A stretch of 64,000 nt of DNA. Origin: Stenopsyche tienmushanensis (lineage: Eukaryota; Arthropoda; Insecta; Trichoptera; Stenopsychidae). Under the pieces are notes generated by a model. That model saw only the letters and a list, made by a program, of their open reading frames with translations. It searched no databases and had not been told where the DNA came from. The DNA lies in the NCBI GenBank assembly GCA_008973525.1, contig WACJ01000010.1, positions 1 to 64,000 on the forward strand, given 5' to 3'. Made by a program: the position numbers and the translations under genes. Of the stretch, positions 36,009 through 47,990 are shown piece after piece; positions within the stretch are counted from its first letter, which is position 1, and every line of letters begins with the position of its first letter.

Positions 36009-36320
36009 TAGGGTGTCCCATAAGTTTCTTTCGTTTTCATATTAAGAAAAAAATAAACAATCATTTGTATTACATCAAAATTTATTGAATATTATATGAT
36101 CCATTCTGTTCTATTGCTTTTCTCCATCTCTTCGGAAGCCTCATAATGCCGTCTTGCCAAAATTTCCCAGGTTTTTTGGCAAAATATTGATCAAGGTACA
36201 TTTTTATATCATTTTTTGAATAAAAATTTTTACCACGTAAAGAATTTTTCAATGAAAAAAATAAATAATAATCTGAACCTTTTCCACTTGTTAGTCGACA
36301 TTATGTCGCCAAATGGATTT
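36009..36320 (-). pseudogene. mariner-family element, 3' end with TIR
   Basis: Starts TTAGGGTGTCCCATAAGTTTC, a mariner-type terminus after a TA. On the minus strand from 36279 to 36082 an uninterrupted 65-codon frame reads SDYYLFFSLKNSLRGKNF, then YLDQYFAKKPGKFWQDGIMR, then LPKRWRKAIEQNG, ending TAA at 36082-36084. This is the C-terminus of mariner transposases including the third catalytic Asp (SDY). Upstream sequence is not recognisable, so only the last fifth survives. It is a different lineage from the mariners at 12690, 23640 and 45860. Confidence 0.85.
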
Positions 36321-37906
36321 CGACTTTGTTTTATTCAATATTGTTTTTTTTTAATTGTTATTTCTTTTTAAATTTCGAATATGAAGACGGAAAAACCAGC
36401 AAAATTAATTATATGCTAACACTATCCATAATCGAAAAATACGAGTGGAAAGGGTTATACAATTCCCTTTCTCATCCAAATCGACTTTTGACCTAGAAAA
36501 TCCATGTTAACCATAAGCTGACGATAATGGATGCTGTATATGGAGTAACAAAAACTTTAAAGTGAAATTCAAACTAAAAATAATATCAGTTATTCGATCG
36601 TGATTTAAATTACTTACAGATGGATTGGGATTGGATTTTGAGAAAAGTGAATTAATTACAAATTTGTAAAATTTAAAATCGATAAAGAAATGATCAAGAA
36701 TAAACGTTATTCAAGTTTGTAACAATATATGATATATAGAGAAAAATAAATAAAATACATGGCATTAAAACAAAATATCGCTACCCTTTCGTATTAAAAT
36801 TATTAGAGATTTTGGTCCATACGTTTTATTACTATTTTTTAAGCCATTCCATGTTAACATCCCTCTCGGTAATCTCCCGCAAATGGTAACACTCATTATT
36901 TCTATTGAAAAATGTAAAATGTAGCAACCAATCCTGAATAACCTACACGAGCACTAATTAATGTAACACTGGCATGTTTTAACATGAAATTTACGACAGC
37001 CGGGATTTATGAGGATTGCATGATTTGGAATACAATATTTTCATGGCCTTTAAGTTTTATGCAGAGATGGATTTATAAGCATTAACACAAATACATATTT
37101 TTATGCAAGAATTGAATTTACGATGATTACACGTTAGAGCATTGATTTATGTTTTAATTTCCGAATTGCTCAAATGTCGTTGTTATATGCAAAAAGTGAG
37201 GAGTAATAATTTCAAATGTGCAGCAAATCATTGACGATTTGTGAGATTTTTCGACTTCGATCTGAGAGCACTTTTTGACTGTATTTAAAATATTTAAAAC
37301 CTTCGGTTTAATGTAAAATAGTGCATCTTGTAAAGAACCAGAAACTGCAGCATAACATTAACCATCCTTTGAAGTCAAATATCTTGCAATTTTTTGCCCA
37401 TTAAAAGACGAACATATTTGAATAAATTCTGAGAGTGAACCAAAACTTGTACGAAAACATTCTGGCCACGTGGAATACCATACGTATTTAAACAAGATTT
37501 TACATTGCAAATTTTTTGACTGTTAATTGTAATTTAAAAGATCATTGATAAGACTGCATGTAACAATAAGAGTGAGCTTAAGAAGAATATCTGTAAGAAA
37601 TTACAAAATGTCCCTTATTTGTGTTCCAGAATCTTTTGAAGGGTGTGGTGATTATTAAGAGTATATTTATTGCTTTATACTACACATACACATATGATGA
37701 TTAATGATTTATGTGACAAATATGGAATTTTATGCGGCAAATTACATTTTATAATACTATGTTAAAAAATTTAAAAAATATGAGCATTCAAATTATTAAT
37801 TAAAAAAAACGAAAATCTTTATGGGTATATCTATTAGATAGATTTTTTAGCAAAACTGTTATGAAGAATGCTGTGCCTTTCAGAATTTTATTTCCAGGGT
37901 GTTCCT
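36321..37906. other. unassigned AT-rich DNA
   Basis: No recognised features. Sequence near 36840-37030 is non-repetitive and less AT-biased, without any coding signal. Confidence 0.45.
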
Positions 37907-38378
37907 ACGGGCACATTCGGTTTTCAAAACCTGGTTTTTGAGCAAAAATTGTGATGTTCGAAAACCGGTTTTTTGATCCTGAAAATCCGGTTTTGAATAT
38001 AAAAAAAATAATTTTCTAGTATTTTGTATTTCTAAGTATTTTGGAGGAAAAATATTGAATTGTTCACTTACGACTAGGGAATCCATTCTGCGGATCCCAG
38101 ACAGTTTTAGGTGTTAATAAACATAATCCCGAAAAATTCGGGATTACGTTTTTTTACGGAAATTTTTATCTAATAGAAATCATACACCCCACTAGCACGT
38201 TGAAGGCTACTAAATCGAGACATTCTCGCTTGGAAACAGTGGCGTAACTACTAATTGACGAGCTTAGGCGACGCCTAGGGGCAGTAACTGTCTAATATAT
38301 GTATACATATGTACAGTACATATATTAATATGTTTTTCAAATTGTTAAATTGTTTCAAATTAACCATTCCCTACCGGT

Positions 38379-38460
38379 GATGTATTTACTACACCTCGAC
38401 TCTAATAATGGAAATATCGATATGAAATATAATAGATACGAGGTTCAATTTTTTTGTATT
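38379..38460 (+). repeat. short repeat shared with 52552-52630
   Basis: GTATTTACTACACCTCGACT and AAATATAATAGATACGAGGT recur at 52552-52630 in slightly altered form. It lies inside hAT-A element 1 here and outside any hAT-A copy there, so it belongs to a separate unidentified repeat. Confidence 0.55.
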
Positions 38461-38574
38461 CCTCCATAATATAATTAAGAATCACATCGAAGTATTATAG
38501 TATAAAAGTTTTCATCTGCAGCGACGGAAATAAATAATTTGTCAGGGAATCGGAAATTTTACGAGTTTTAGTCC

Positions 38575-38781
38575 GTGTCTCAGCAGATAGGAATTTTATC
38601 AGCCACATTGATGGTGTTATACGAAAATGGGGTCTCACGCGGTCATCAACTCGAACTAGCATTTAAATATCTGATGACGATACCTCCAAATTATATGGAG
38701 GCTGAGTGTGCATTTTCAGCAGCAGGTTGCCTGGTTACCAAAATCAGATCCAGACTAAATGACGAAACACTCGATGTTTAA
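38575..38781 (+). pseudogene. hAT transposase C-terminal dimerisation domain fragment
   Basis: A 68-residue open frame. Residues about 23-67 read LELAFKYLMTIPPNYMEAEC, then AFSAAGCLVTKIRSRLNDET. This is the signature of the hAT C-terminal dimerisation domain (IPPTSVEAERAFSAAG...TKIRSRLNDETLDAL). It is cut short soon after LDV. Within hAT-A element 1 it is the only recognisable transposase part; BED finger and catalytic DDE region are gone. No reading start is meaningful. Confidence 0.88.
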
Positions 38782-39043
38782 TGTTACTTCGAGCATATTT
38801 TATATAATGTTACTTCGAGCTTAGAACTATTGAAAATCCCGATCCCGGGATTGATTCCGGGATCATGCAAGTCTGTGTGATGCATTTAATATTGAATTAC
38901 ATTCGAATAATCTTAATATATCCGTTATTTTATATTTCTAATTCAAAATTTTCTAAAACCGAAAACCGGTGGAAACCGGTTTCGTTCGAAAACTGAACCC
39001 CTAAAACCGGTTTTGAAGAATATCGGTTTTTGTACAAGCCCAA

Positions 39044-40225
39044 GAGCATACTGATTGCAACTGTCAGTTATACGTTAAAAGGTTTTGTTTGCATGATTAA
39101 AAAAATATTCAACGGACGTCAAGTGATAGTACGTTCGATCATTATTTTTTGAATGAGTACTTCACAAAATAGAAAAAGTTAATAACATGCGTTCAGTGCA
39201 ACTCGTTAACTATGCAATCAACTCATACTTTAGTTCAAAAACTAGTAATTGCATCAACGCCAAATTTTATTACCGACACAAAAGAACAACAGCTTGTGGA
39301 GGTTCCTATAAAAAAATCAGGCGTTGATTACTGCATACGAAATTGCTCCTTAGTTTATTATGTTCAAATTTAGCCTTTGAAACAGACATTCGAAATGGAA
39401 CAAAAACATTTTCGCAATCTAGTAACGAAATTTGTAAATACTCCGGACACGTATTGTACTGATATCGTCTACTTGATTTTATTGTATTTTTCTGAGAGAA
39501 CAATAATCCGCATACATTCTATAGTGATACACGTACGTATTTTATATAGCTTCAATATTTAGACAAAGGAAACAAAGCACCCGACAAGAAAATTGCTCCT
39601 TTCTTTTTCTTCTTCGAGTGCTTGAGTCTTATCATATTAAAAGATAAGGTTCCTCAAAGTCAAAGGCCGTGGATTAACGAAGTCTCCGACAATTAGTGCA
39701 CCGAGAAGAAAAATGGAAAAAAGTTTCCCGCTTTAAACATTCGCTTTTTCGCGTTTCGAACGAATAATTTCCACGTTTCATAAACCGCAATCAAAAAAAA
39801 AAAAGAAATGAAGCACTTTCAATCAAAAATCATTGTTCGCGTTTTTTGTGAAAAGAAGTGATTCGTGAAGCCATTTATACTCTTCATAACTGTGTATTTT
39901 TGCACAATTCAAAATGTTGACAGACCCCCATTTGTTCCCATGAAAGAGCGACCCATCATAAAAAAGCATTTAAGCACTTTCATGATGAAAATTAGGGCAA
40001 TTGTGAGATACTATGCTTAAAAAAAACGTCATGATTTTATAAAATGCAATAGATACCTTCATTTGTATTTATTTTGTATGTAAATAAAGTTTAATTGGAT
40101 TCAATGAGAAAAGTTTTTAGTATTTTTGCCAAAATAAAATTTTCCAAAGCTTAAAACCTACTTTCATTAAACAAAATCATTAAAATCAATATTCCTTATC
40201 ACAGCAGTTCTTAAGCATGTGTAAT
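39044..40225. other. unassigned AT-rich DNA
   Basis: No gene or element ends recognised. Short open frames at 39306-39562 have no domain. Confidence 0.45.
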
Positions 40226-40444
40226 CAGTGGACCCCTCTTGAACAATTTTTTTGGCGAACCCCATCTCAACCCTTTTTTTTTTCAAACATTTCTTGGTCA
40301 AATATAAGTCAAAATAGATATTCTTATAATGTTTTCTGTAAATAGTACCACAAAAATATCTTGTTGCATTGGGCGAAAATGTTTTTTTTATATTATCGCG
40401 GGTTCCCGGTAATAGTTCCGTGGACCCCAGTTTAAGAACCGCTG
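40226..40444. mobile_element. hAT-like MITE remnant (CAGYGG ends)
   Basis: The left end reads CAGTGGACCCCTCTTGAAC. The right end, read inward, reads CAGCGGTTCTTAAACTGGGG, a terminus style common in hAT MITEs. The 219-bp interior is AT-rich and non-coding. No matching 8-bp flanks remain. Confidence 0.5.
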
Positions 40445-40607
40445 CTTTATCACATTACATACAGGAAGAATAGTAATATATTCTATGTCGGTTGATGGTT
40501 ACGCATAATGATGGTTACGGGAAGAATATTTTTATGAATTACACTATCCCCTGGTTAATGTCGACTAAAATGTTTCGTAAAAGACTTTGTTGTAGTTCGC
40601 AAATTGT

Positions 40608-40730
40608 TTAACACTTTGACGTACACAGCCGTCAAATCCTGTCATGCATCAGCAGATAATACTTGCTTTTTGCCCCAAATAAGTATATGCATACCGTCTT
40701 CATGGACACTTCAAATGTTATCTCACATCA
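40608..40730 (+). repeat. TTAA repeat family 2
   Basis: Begins TTAACACTTTGACGTACACA and carries GTCATGCATCAGCAGATAAT and GCATACCGTCTTCA, matching 25115-25236 in reverse. Only one TTAA-type end is visible. Confidence 0.65.
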
Positions 40731-41769
40731 ACTGACCAGACTGCAGAAGGTCTCATCTTGGTGGCACAACATATTTATGTTGGTTTAATTGATAGCAGTC
40801 GAATAATATCGCGTAATGTGGGGTAAAAAAATGTCATTTTTAATCGAGTCTCCCATTTCTGTCCTCCCAGACGATGCTAATTTATTATATCGTCACGAGT
40901 TTATTTTGCACAGTTGGATAAGAAAACCAAGGCACCTGATAAATAATGAATCCCGTCGCTTGTTGAAATTCATTTATTTGCCAATAGAACACTGGCCATA
41001 AACGAATCAGCTATAAGACGCTGGGAACAATAACGATGAGATATCAATACATGTTTTAATATGAATTGCGATTCCCAGAAAAAGAAAACATTTGTTCTGT
41101 ATGATTGCAAACTTCTTAACAAATTTCGATCGGTACATAACGATGATTTAGCTTTATCGGAGGATCGAAATACGGGTCGCCAGCTACAGCACATACCTAT
41201 TCAAAATACAGAATCGTTAATTTTATGTGCAACAATTCCATTTAATAATAATCGATTTGAGTGCTCCAACTACTTCTGGAGGTCTGAAGATCTGGTCACG
41301 CTGGAGTGCAGGAGAGCGCATTACCAGCCACATTTTAGAATCACATCACACAATGAGATCACCAGAAGAACACTGTCGTACATGCATATTGAACTGATGT
41401 ACTTTGTAACAATAAAACAAGAGTGTCCTCTTGTTAAACAACCAGTCGAGACCGCTATCGTGCAAATACTAAGCGCTACTGAGTTATACTTGAATACTAA
41501 ACGGACAGCTTAAAATGCACTCACTCTAAAAAATATTTATATCAATCTAAAGATAGCTGCTGAATATGCGATTTTTAAAAGAAATAAGCCTAATGTTCTC
41601 ATATGCCTTTATTACAAAATAATACAAATACGCCAGCGAAAAGGTTCGTCTCGATTTTTAAGCAAAAATTAGAACTAATTTACTAATAATTATTTAACTT
41701 TATGGTTTTTTTAAAAAAAAAAATGAAAATTCCTTAATCAAAAAATTGATTAACAATTAAAATGATTTA
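40731..41769. other. unassigned DNA with LTR-like hints near 41370-41480
   Basis: Includes CTGTCGTACATGCATATTGA followed by AATAAAAC. A similar TGTCGTACGTGCATATT...AATAAAA arrangement occurs near 3480-3525, so both may be fragments of another LTR. The 150-residue open frame 41061-41513 has no recognisable domain. Confidence 0.35.
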
Positions 41770-42073
41770 TTAACCCCTTAAGTGGATATGACGTATATAT
41801 CCGTCAAGACCAAGGTCCATGCAAAGTGGGTATGACGGATATATCCGCATTGTGAAAGTTAAGCAAACCTCAATAGAAAATGACGGATACGTCCGATTAC
41901 AGTGTTGTGTACGTTAAATGTAAGAATAATTCATCTCCGGAACTGACTTGTTCGAACTTGATGATATACTATTTTCGTACACTGGATATGACGCGAAAAG
42001 ATCGAAAGGGCGAAAAGATCGCGTCACTACGGATGACACTTTTAACAGTGAATCAAAACGTTGAAGGGGTTAA
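41770..42073. mobile_element. TTAA MITE, family 3, with palindromic subterminal repeats
   Basis: A 304-bp element with TTAACCCCTT at the left and AAGGGGTTAA at the right (TTAA at 41770-41773 and 42070-42073). Near the left end are three copies of a TATGACGGATATATCCG-type palindrome (around 41788, 41830 and 41879) and one weaker copy near the right at 41987. The TIR plus TTAA target is piggyBac-type. No coding sequence. Confidence 0.82.
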
Positions 42074-42113
42074 ATGTGTCCAAAAGTCTTCACAAACACA
42101 AATATATCGTCAT

Positions 42114-43135
42114 TAGGGCTTGTCGGTTTCTCAAAACCGATTTTTAAAACCCAGTTTTAGACAAAAATTGTGATCTTCAAAAACCGGTTTTTTGTCCTGA
42201 AAATCCGGTTTTTAATATAAAAATTAAATTTTCAATATTTTTGGATAAAAAATAATGAATCATTTACTTGACAGCAGGAACTCGTGCACTTAGCGTGACG
42301 ACACGTTGGTTTAGAAAAGAAAATGTTCTTCTCGGAAGATAATTTTGAGCTTTTCTCGGAATTAATTCTTATCTTTACAATAGCCTAAGAAATTAAAAAA
42401 ATATATTTCAAAAGTATGTTAGCACTTGCTTTAAAAAATCATATTCTTAAAATGACTAAAAGCATATTAACCCCATAAAGAGGTAAAGCACAGAGATTCG
42501 TCCGAATTCCAGTGATTCAGAAAGAGCGTTACACGTTGAGCTCAAAGACAGACAGACAGAGACGGAGAGTGTCTTGCAGGTCAGATATTATGAATAGGAG
42601 ACAAAGACGACAGAGAGTATATTGCGTACATCGTACGATTGTATAGATCGTTAACCCAAATTTATCGACTAATAATTATTTGTGAATAATATCATGAATC
42701 GATTTATAAGTATATGTTTATGTCTACTCAAAGAAATTACCGAATATTGTGTGCTTTCGACAACATTTATTTAATTACGTACAAGCTTCATGCATGCTGC
42801 GACGGTCCTGACAGATAAGTGGATTTGTACATTTAATAAGTATCGGACATATAAATATAGCATCTAAGTTTATGATGATTTAAAATTAAATCAATACTCA
42901 AAGGGTTAACGAGGATGTATCCTAATCTCGCGACAGAAATAAATTTTGAAGAGGAGTGTATTTGAAAATATTTGAAGAAAAATCTATGTAATGCGTTTAA
43001 TATTATTAAATAAAAGTCGAATAATCTTAATATATCTGCTATTTTAATTTTATATTTCATAAAACCGAAAACCGGTAGAAACCAGTTTCGTTAGAAAAAC
43101 GAAAACCGAAAACCGGTTTTGAACTTTACTTTAAG
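42114..43135 (+). mobile_element. hAT-A element 2, hosting a TTAA MITE
   Basis: The left end TAGGGCTTGTCGG is intact, followed by CAAAAACCGGTTTTTTGTCC. The right subterminal array has AACCGGTAGAAACCAG and AAACCGAAAACCGGTTTTG, but the last 20-30 bp of the terminus are lost. The preceding 8 bp, ATCGTCAT, fit the hAT target preference nTnnnnAn. The family-1 TTAA MITE at 42467-42909 interrupts it. Confidence 0.85.
42467..42909 (+). mobile_element. TTAA MITE, family 1 copy 5, inside hAT-A element 2
   Basis: A 443-bp near full-length copy with TTAA at both ends (42467-42470 and 42906-42909). Its ends are TTAACCCCATAAAGAGGTAA and ACTCAAAGGGTTAA. Internal landmarks are as in copy 1. It interrupts hAT-A element 2, so it is younger than the ancestor of that element. 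Confidence 0.87.
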
Positions 43136-45715
43136 TTTAATTTGTGGTTTTTGCTTTGGCTTTGCCATTTTATCATCAACGGAAATTACTTTTTACATTT
43201 ACATACATTTTTAGTCGTTAACATTACTGAACTATATGATTAAAAAATTAAAAATTACTATGTCTAGATACAAACTGAGCTCAAACAGACGTCTATCAAA
43301 ATCGGCAAGGGCTTATCAATACCCCTATTAATTTGAATTATTATTCTCATGCTTTTATTAAGTTCGCAACAAATATTGTGTTTGGAACCATCGTCTGATT
43401 AACTATACAAGTTCAATTAAAATTGACTCGTGAGAACTCGTTTTATCACTAAAATTTTAAAGTCTCAGGATTTTCTATACTTGGTCGTCCTTAAAATTTT
43501 GTTTAAGAATCGTTATAAGCTGAAACAACAATTTTCAATCAAAGTTTAAATTTCGATGAAAATTGTCATACTTTTAACATTTATCGATAAAAATGTATAT
43601 TCTAGAAAGAGTCAAGAATTCAACATTTTTCGCTGAAGCGAAAATGAATAAAAAAAATATAGAGCCTAATAGAGATCGAGTCTTAGAACGCCAAACGTAA
43701 GCGCATTAAGATCTATTCAACGGTGAGCTGACACGGCTATTCTCATTTCTCAGGTAAGGTTTATCGAAAGGGCCATTTTGGCCATTTCGCGATTGATCGA
43801 ACTAAATAGGCCTCAATTATCTACCTAACCTGGCATTGATCCCATAATCTTCAATTTGATCGTGTTTTACAGATGTTAGCTGTAATTATATGTTTCTCAG
43901 AACGGTCATAACATCGGGAATTCGCCATTTAATACCGATAAAATTTCATTTCGGAATCGACGGATTTATATCCATGCGAGATAAACTGACCCATAAGTAT
44001 ATCGATACGGCCTGGGGTATTTTATTGCTAAACATAAGTTTTTCACATTAATGGCAAAGGATGTAAGTCTTAATTTATACTCTTTGTATGGGAGGATAAA
44101 CACACCTGGCAAACAATTAAAGCACCTTTTTACGACCAAAACGCTGATTTATGTATCGAACGAAAAATATAGAAATTGGTACGTCCATGGTCAATGGTAA
44201 AGTCTCAAGATCCGATACGATCAGAAATTATAGCCCAGTGAGACTCAGTGAGGATAAAGTAGAAGATAAATTGACGTATTTGTCTTTCTACGACTCCTCT
44301 CTTTTGACTTACGTTTCGGAAACTTGCCACATTTATTAAAAAGCTATGTATATACACAATTGTTCGTAAATTTATAATAACACCACATTAAGTCGGACCG
44401 AATTGAGTCGTTCCTTTAATAGCTGTTGATGATTATCAGGGAGGTCATCTCTGCTGGAATTTTCTATATCTGTATTAGATGTATAATAACCGCCCTTTAC
44501 ACCAGCCTTTCTATTTGTAATGCAAATATTAACAGACTAATCTACATCTTTCTGAGAGAAAAATATATTTTCACCCAACCGAAAAAATGTTTTCCCGGAA
44601 AAATTGAGTTCGTGCCAAAAATATTCTAAGAGCAACCTTACTAATTACCCTACGGTGAATCCGAAATTTTTACATTTATAAACTAATATGTCAGACAGCG
44701 ACATGTCAGTCTCATGAAATTGAATTTTGAATGCATGCTACACAGATTTTTGAATTAAGTATTTTCCCAAAGGCCTTTTTCTATAATAAGCCCTTCATCA
44801 AAAATTAAATTTCAAAGCAATGACGAAATTTTTATATTCATTTTAGAATACATTCACCGCTTTGAATATTTTATGATAGAACCAGAACATTTAATCATAT
44901 GTTTATAACATTGTACTAAAATTATCTTTGAGAACTCGTCTATAAACTCTTAATAAGCTGCTATTACTTGCATATTCAATAACTTCCAACGTACTCTCAT
45001 TAGATCCATTTGAATAGTACTAATGATGACCTGAGCAACTTCTTGCTTTTTATGGTGACTCGCTGTTTCATGTTTCATATGTTGCATATGTTAAAATATA
45101 ACCAGTACCATCAGTAGTTTTAGACTTAACATACTATCAAGATCGATCCAATACAAGCATATTCTGTAATCAAGTTGTAATTATCCAATTGGATTCGAGA
45201 TATGATAAAATCAATAAATATAGTTTATTAACACATTCCGTATATATTTCAGAAGTAAATTGAACATTCATTCCGATGTAACAATACAAAATATTCATTA
45301 TTAACCAAAGCCACGTTGTTATGCTGCTACCAATAATAATTTCAGCAATGTGACTTTAACGCCTGTTAAATGATATAAACGTTTAGGATTTTGGCTTAAA
45401 TATTAGAAACATAACTTGAAATTTTTAAAAAATGTAAAATATATCTTTCTTACGTCCAGATATCCATAAATCGATAAATTTATAATGAATTAGTACTTCA
45501 AGCTTTAGAGTTTGCAGTAAGAGGAAGAATAAGGAGATACCCTACACTATCCAGATCCGCTGATTAAAAAATATTGGCTAAGTAATCTAAAGAAGTTGAA
45601 AAAAAAGAACTGAAATTCTACGTTTCACGTAGCGACTTTAAATATTTAAATAGCCTACTTATGCGATATTACCTAAAATTAAGGTAAAATATTTTTACAT
45701 ACATACATTTGTAGC
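43136..45715. other. unassigned DNA
   Basis: 43680-44270 is non-repetitive and less AT-biased. No coding or element signatures found elsewhere in the stretch. Confidence 0.4.
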
Positions 45716-45790
45716 TGCAGGTAGTCCCGCGACTAAGCGTTAGATTAGTATTTAAATCGCTATGGCTTCAAATCCTGATGACATAAAAAT
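45716..45790 (+). mobile_element. tRNA-derived SINE head, copy 2
   Basis: A-box-like TAGTCCCGCGACTAAGCG followed by B-box-like GGCTTCAAATCCTGATG, then ACATAAAA. Layout is as in SINE heads; no cloverleaf tRNA can be formed. Confidence 0.45.
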
Positions 45791-45859
45791 CATTACATCT
45801 GTGTCTTCTGATATGAATTAACAAATCCAATAAGTATCGGTATCAAATGTTGTATTAAA

Positions 45860-46341
45860 ATAGGGAAGTCCACCATCGAAATGTTTTTATTAATTCATCA
45901 GGCTTTTGTGATATCACAAGCTCTCCGATAGCACAAGCCATTCAAGGAAGACCGAGAGAAGGTCGCCGTCGATTCTCCAGTGGATATCCATTAACCTCAT
46001 GCTTCAGTCTCATGATTTTTTGAACTCTGAAAGACGATTTAGCCTTCAATGGATATCAGAAACATTAAACATGAATAAACAACCGTTTAAAGCATTATAA
46101 CCGAAGATTTGAACACAAATACGCATGAAAACTTCAACACGACAATGTGTCAAGTCATAGAGTCTTTGTTGTCTAAGATTTCCTAGCCAGAACCCGCACT
46201 CCATTGGTTCCTGAGACTTCCTATAGCCCTGACTTGACTCTCCCAGACTTTTTTTTATTTCTTTGCTAAAAAGAAATCCTGAAAGGGAAAAAATGGGACA
46301 CGATTGAAACCATCCAAGCTCATGTTACATCGACTCTAAAG
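45860..46341 (+). pseudogene. mariner-family transposase remnant, copy 2, main part
   Basis: Same subfamily as 23640-24245. Visible motifs are GKSTIEMFLLIHQAF, FKEDREKVA, HDFLNSERRFSLQWIS, ETLNMNKQPFK, TEDLNTN, HDNVSSHRVFVV, PYSPDLTLPDFFLF and ILKGKKWDTIETIQAHVTS. It keeps the HDN..SH and SPDL..DFFLF catalytic-region motifs that copy 1 has mostly lost, but lacks the first catalytic Asp block. Split at 46342 by a hAT; the C-terminus resumes near 47991. Confidence 0.8.
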
Positions 46342-47990
46342 CAGTATTCTCCAACCTTTTAACCTCTACGGACCGAAGAAAAATGGTGAAAAAAATGCAG
46401 ACCACTAATACTGAAATATAAATGGTTATTTATGTAATATTTTATTATAACAGATGGACATAACTATAACTAACAAATGTACTACTAAGAGTCTGATAGA
46501 TTAAATAATAACGGCATTAATAAACTTTACAGCTTAAAGATCTTCCACTGATATCCAAATCTGAAGCAGTGGTAATGATGGTGGTGTCTGAGTATCAGAG
46601 TGGCATCTGAAGACAACTCTATTAATTGTTACTTTTCTCTACTTGTAAGAGTGCATGAAATAACGTCCTCCATGAAGAGAGTATCAATCCAAAGAATCCC
46701 TTTGCGAAGATCCTCATTTTTGGAGTAATAATGATTTACAACAAGTTTAGTACCAATGCCTTCAAATATTGATTTATTATATTTAAACCACCTTTCTTGT
46801 GGACGTTAGCAACAACGAAAAATTCTTGCAGAAGTGGAAACATTTCTAAATCCTCCTCTTGTAATACTAAAGAACCAGCTTGTTTTTAAATGCATCGACC
46901 TTATTTCTTACTCTTAAGTAGAAGGTATACGGTAGGCTGAGTTGGACAGAGGGACCGTTTTATAATGAGTAGGGATTGCTGATTTTCAAAAACTGGTTTT
47001 GAAAACCTGGTTTTTAGGCAAAAACTGTGACTTTCGAAAACTGGTTTTTTGATCCTGAAAATCCGGTTTTAATATAAAAAAAATTCATTATCAATGTTAT
47101 TCACTATTATCATGTTATGTACTTAAATTCTGAATCACCAAATCGAAAACATTGATCCATTTGACATTGAAACGTACGTCATTAAGATCATAGGTTTCAT
47201 CTTTTAAATGACATTTTTATGTGACCTATTCTAATTTCATCTAGACAGTATTTCTTTTCAATACATTCATATTGTTTGAATCGAAGACATTGATCATCAT
47301 TGAAAATGATATCTGCTTGGTGTCATATTGGTTTAGCCTCGTCTAGACAGTATTCTGATACTCTCTCCGATTCCCTTCCTATACAATCCTTGCATAAAAA
47401 TCCTACAGATAAGTTTCAGATTTCACTTCACATATCAATTCATTTAATTCCTTAAATCAGTTCAGAGTTTTCCTTCTACGCCTTGCGATAGCACTTAGAC
47501 TTTGAATCACTGTCCATTTGAGCATTTCTTGTAAACCAAATTCACAACAAAATATATATGAGACAAATCAATCCAAACGAACATATTAATTTTAAAATAT
47601 AAAACTAGTGCCATAAACGGAATCTGAGATTTCAATATCATACGGAGCTTGTAAAAATATTTTGAAATATAAATATGTAGTTGTATTTTTTTGTACTTAT
47701 ATTTATAAATAAATGAACTGTAATGCCTTTAGCATTGAAAAAGTTCGAATAATTTAAATATAAGCGTTATTTTTAAATTTATATTTCCTAAAACTGAAAA
47801 CCGGTTTTGTTCGAAAATTGAAAACTGAAAACCGGTTTTGTTCGAAAATTGAAAACTGAAAACCGGTTTTGATTTTTTTCTTCTATAACCCCCAATTGTG
47901 AGTCATTGAGGTAAGTACCATCACTCCTTTGCAAAATATTTTCTTTAACAGCTTAACGACCGCATATATTTCTTGAAATTTGGCATACTG
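46342..47990 (-). mobile_element. hAT-B element (ZBED/FAM200-like), inside a mariner
   Basis: The left end CAGTATTCTCCAACC abuts mariner sequence. The likely right end, read inward from 47990, starts CAGTATGCC. Minus-strand frames over 46590-46920 read RVRNKVDAFKNKLVL, EEDLEMFPLLQEFF, then YYSKNEDLRKGILWIDTLFM, EDVISCTL and LIELSSDATL, the region before the C-terminal dimerisation domain in ZBED5/FAM200-type hAT transposases. Frameshifted and truncated. hAT-A element 3 is nested in it. No matching TSD could be confirmed. Confidence 0.75.
46970..47894 (+). mobile_element. hAT-A element 3, nested in hAT-B
   Basis: A 925-bp copy starting TAGGGATTGCTG and ending TATAACCCCCA. Flanks ATAATGAG (46962-46969) and ATTGTGAG (47895-47902) match at 6 of 8 and fit nTnnnnAn. 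Left subterminal: AAACTGGTTTTTTGATCC and AAATCCGGTTTT. Right subterminal: AAAACCGGTTTTG-type motifs, one GAAAACCGGTTTTGTTCG unit being tandemly duplicated. No transposase recognised. Confidence 0.85.

Larger units (their letters stand above)
37907..39043 (+). mobile_element. hAT-A element 1
   Basis: About 1.14 kb. The left end has TTCGGTTTTCAAAACCTGG, GAAAACCGGTTTTTTGATCC and AAATCCGGTTTTGAAT. The right end has AAAACCGAAAACCGGTGG, AAAACCGGTTTTGAAG and TTTTTGTACAAGCCC. It is the orientation reference for the family, because the transposase tail (38575-38781) is on the + strand. A TAATCCCGAA/TTCGGGATTA stem lies at 38128-38150. A CAGTGGCGTAAC-type terminus of an unrelated hAT lies at 38237. Exact ends and TSD are unclear. 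Confidence 0.82.

Noticed and set aside
41061..41513. 150-residue open frame
   Set aside because: No domain, no splice or start context, and the sequence does not resemble any family I know. The region has LTR-like features instead.
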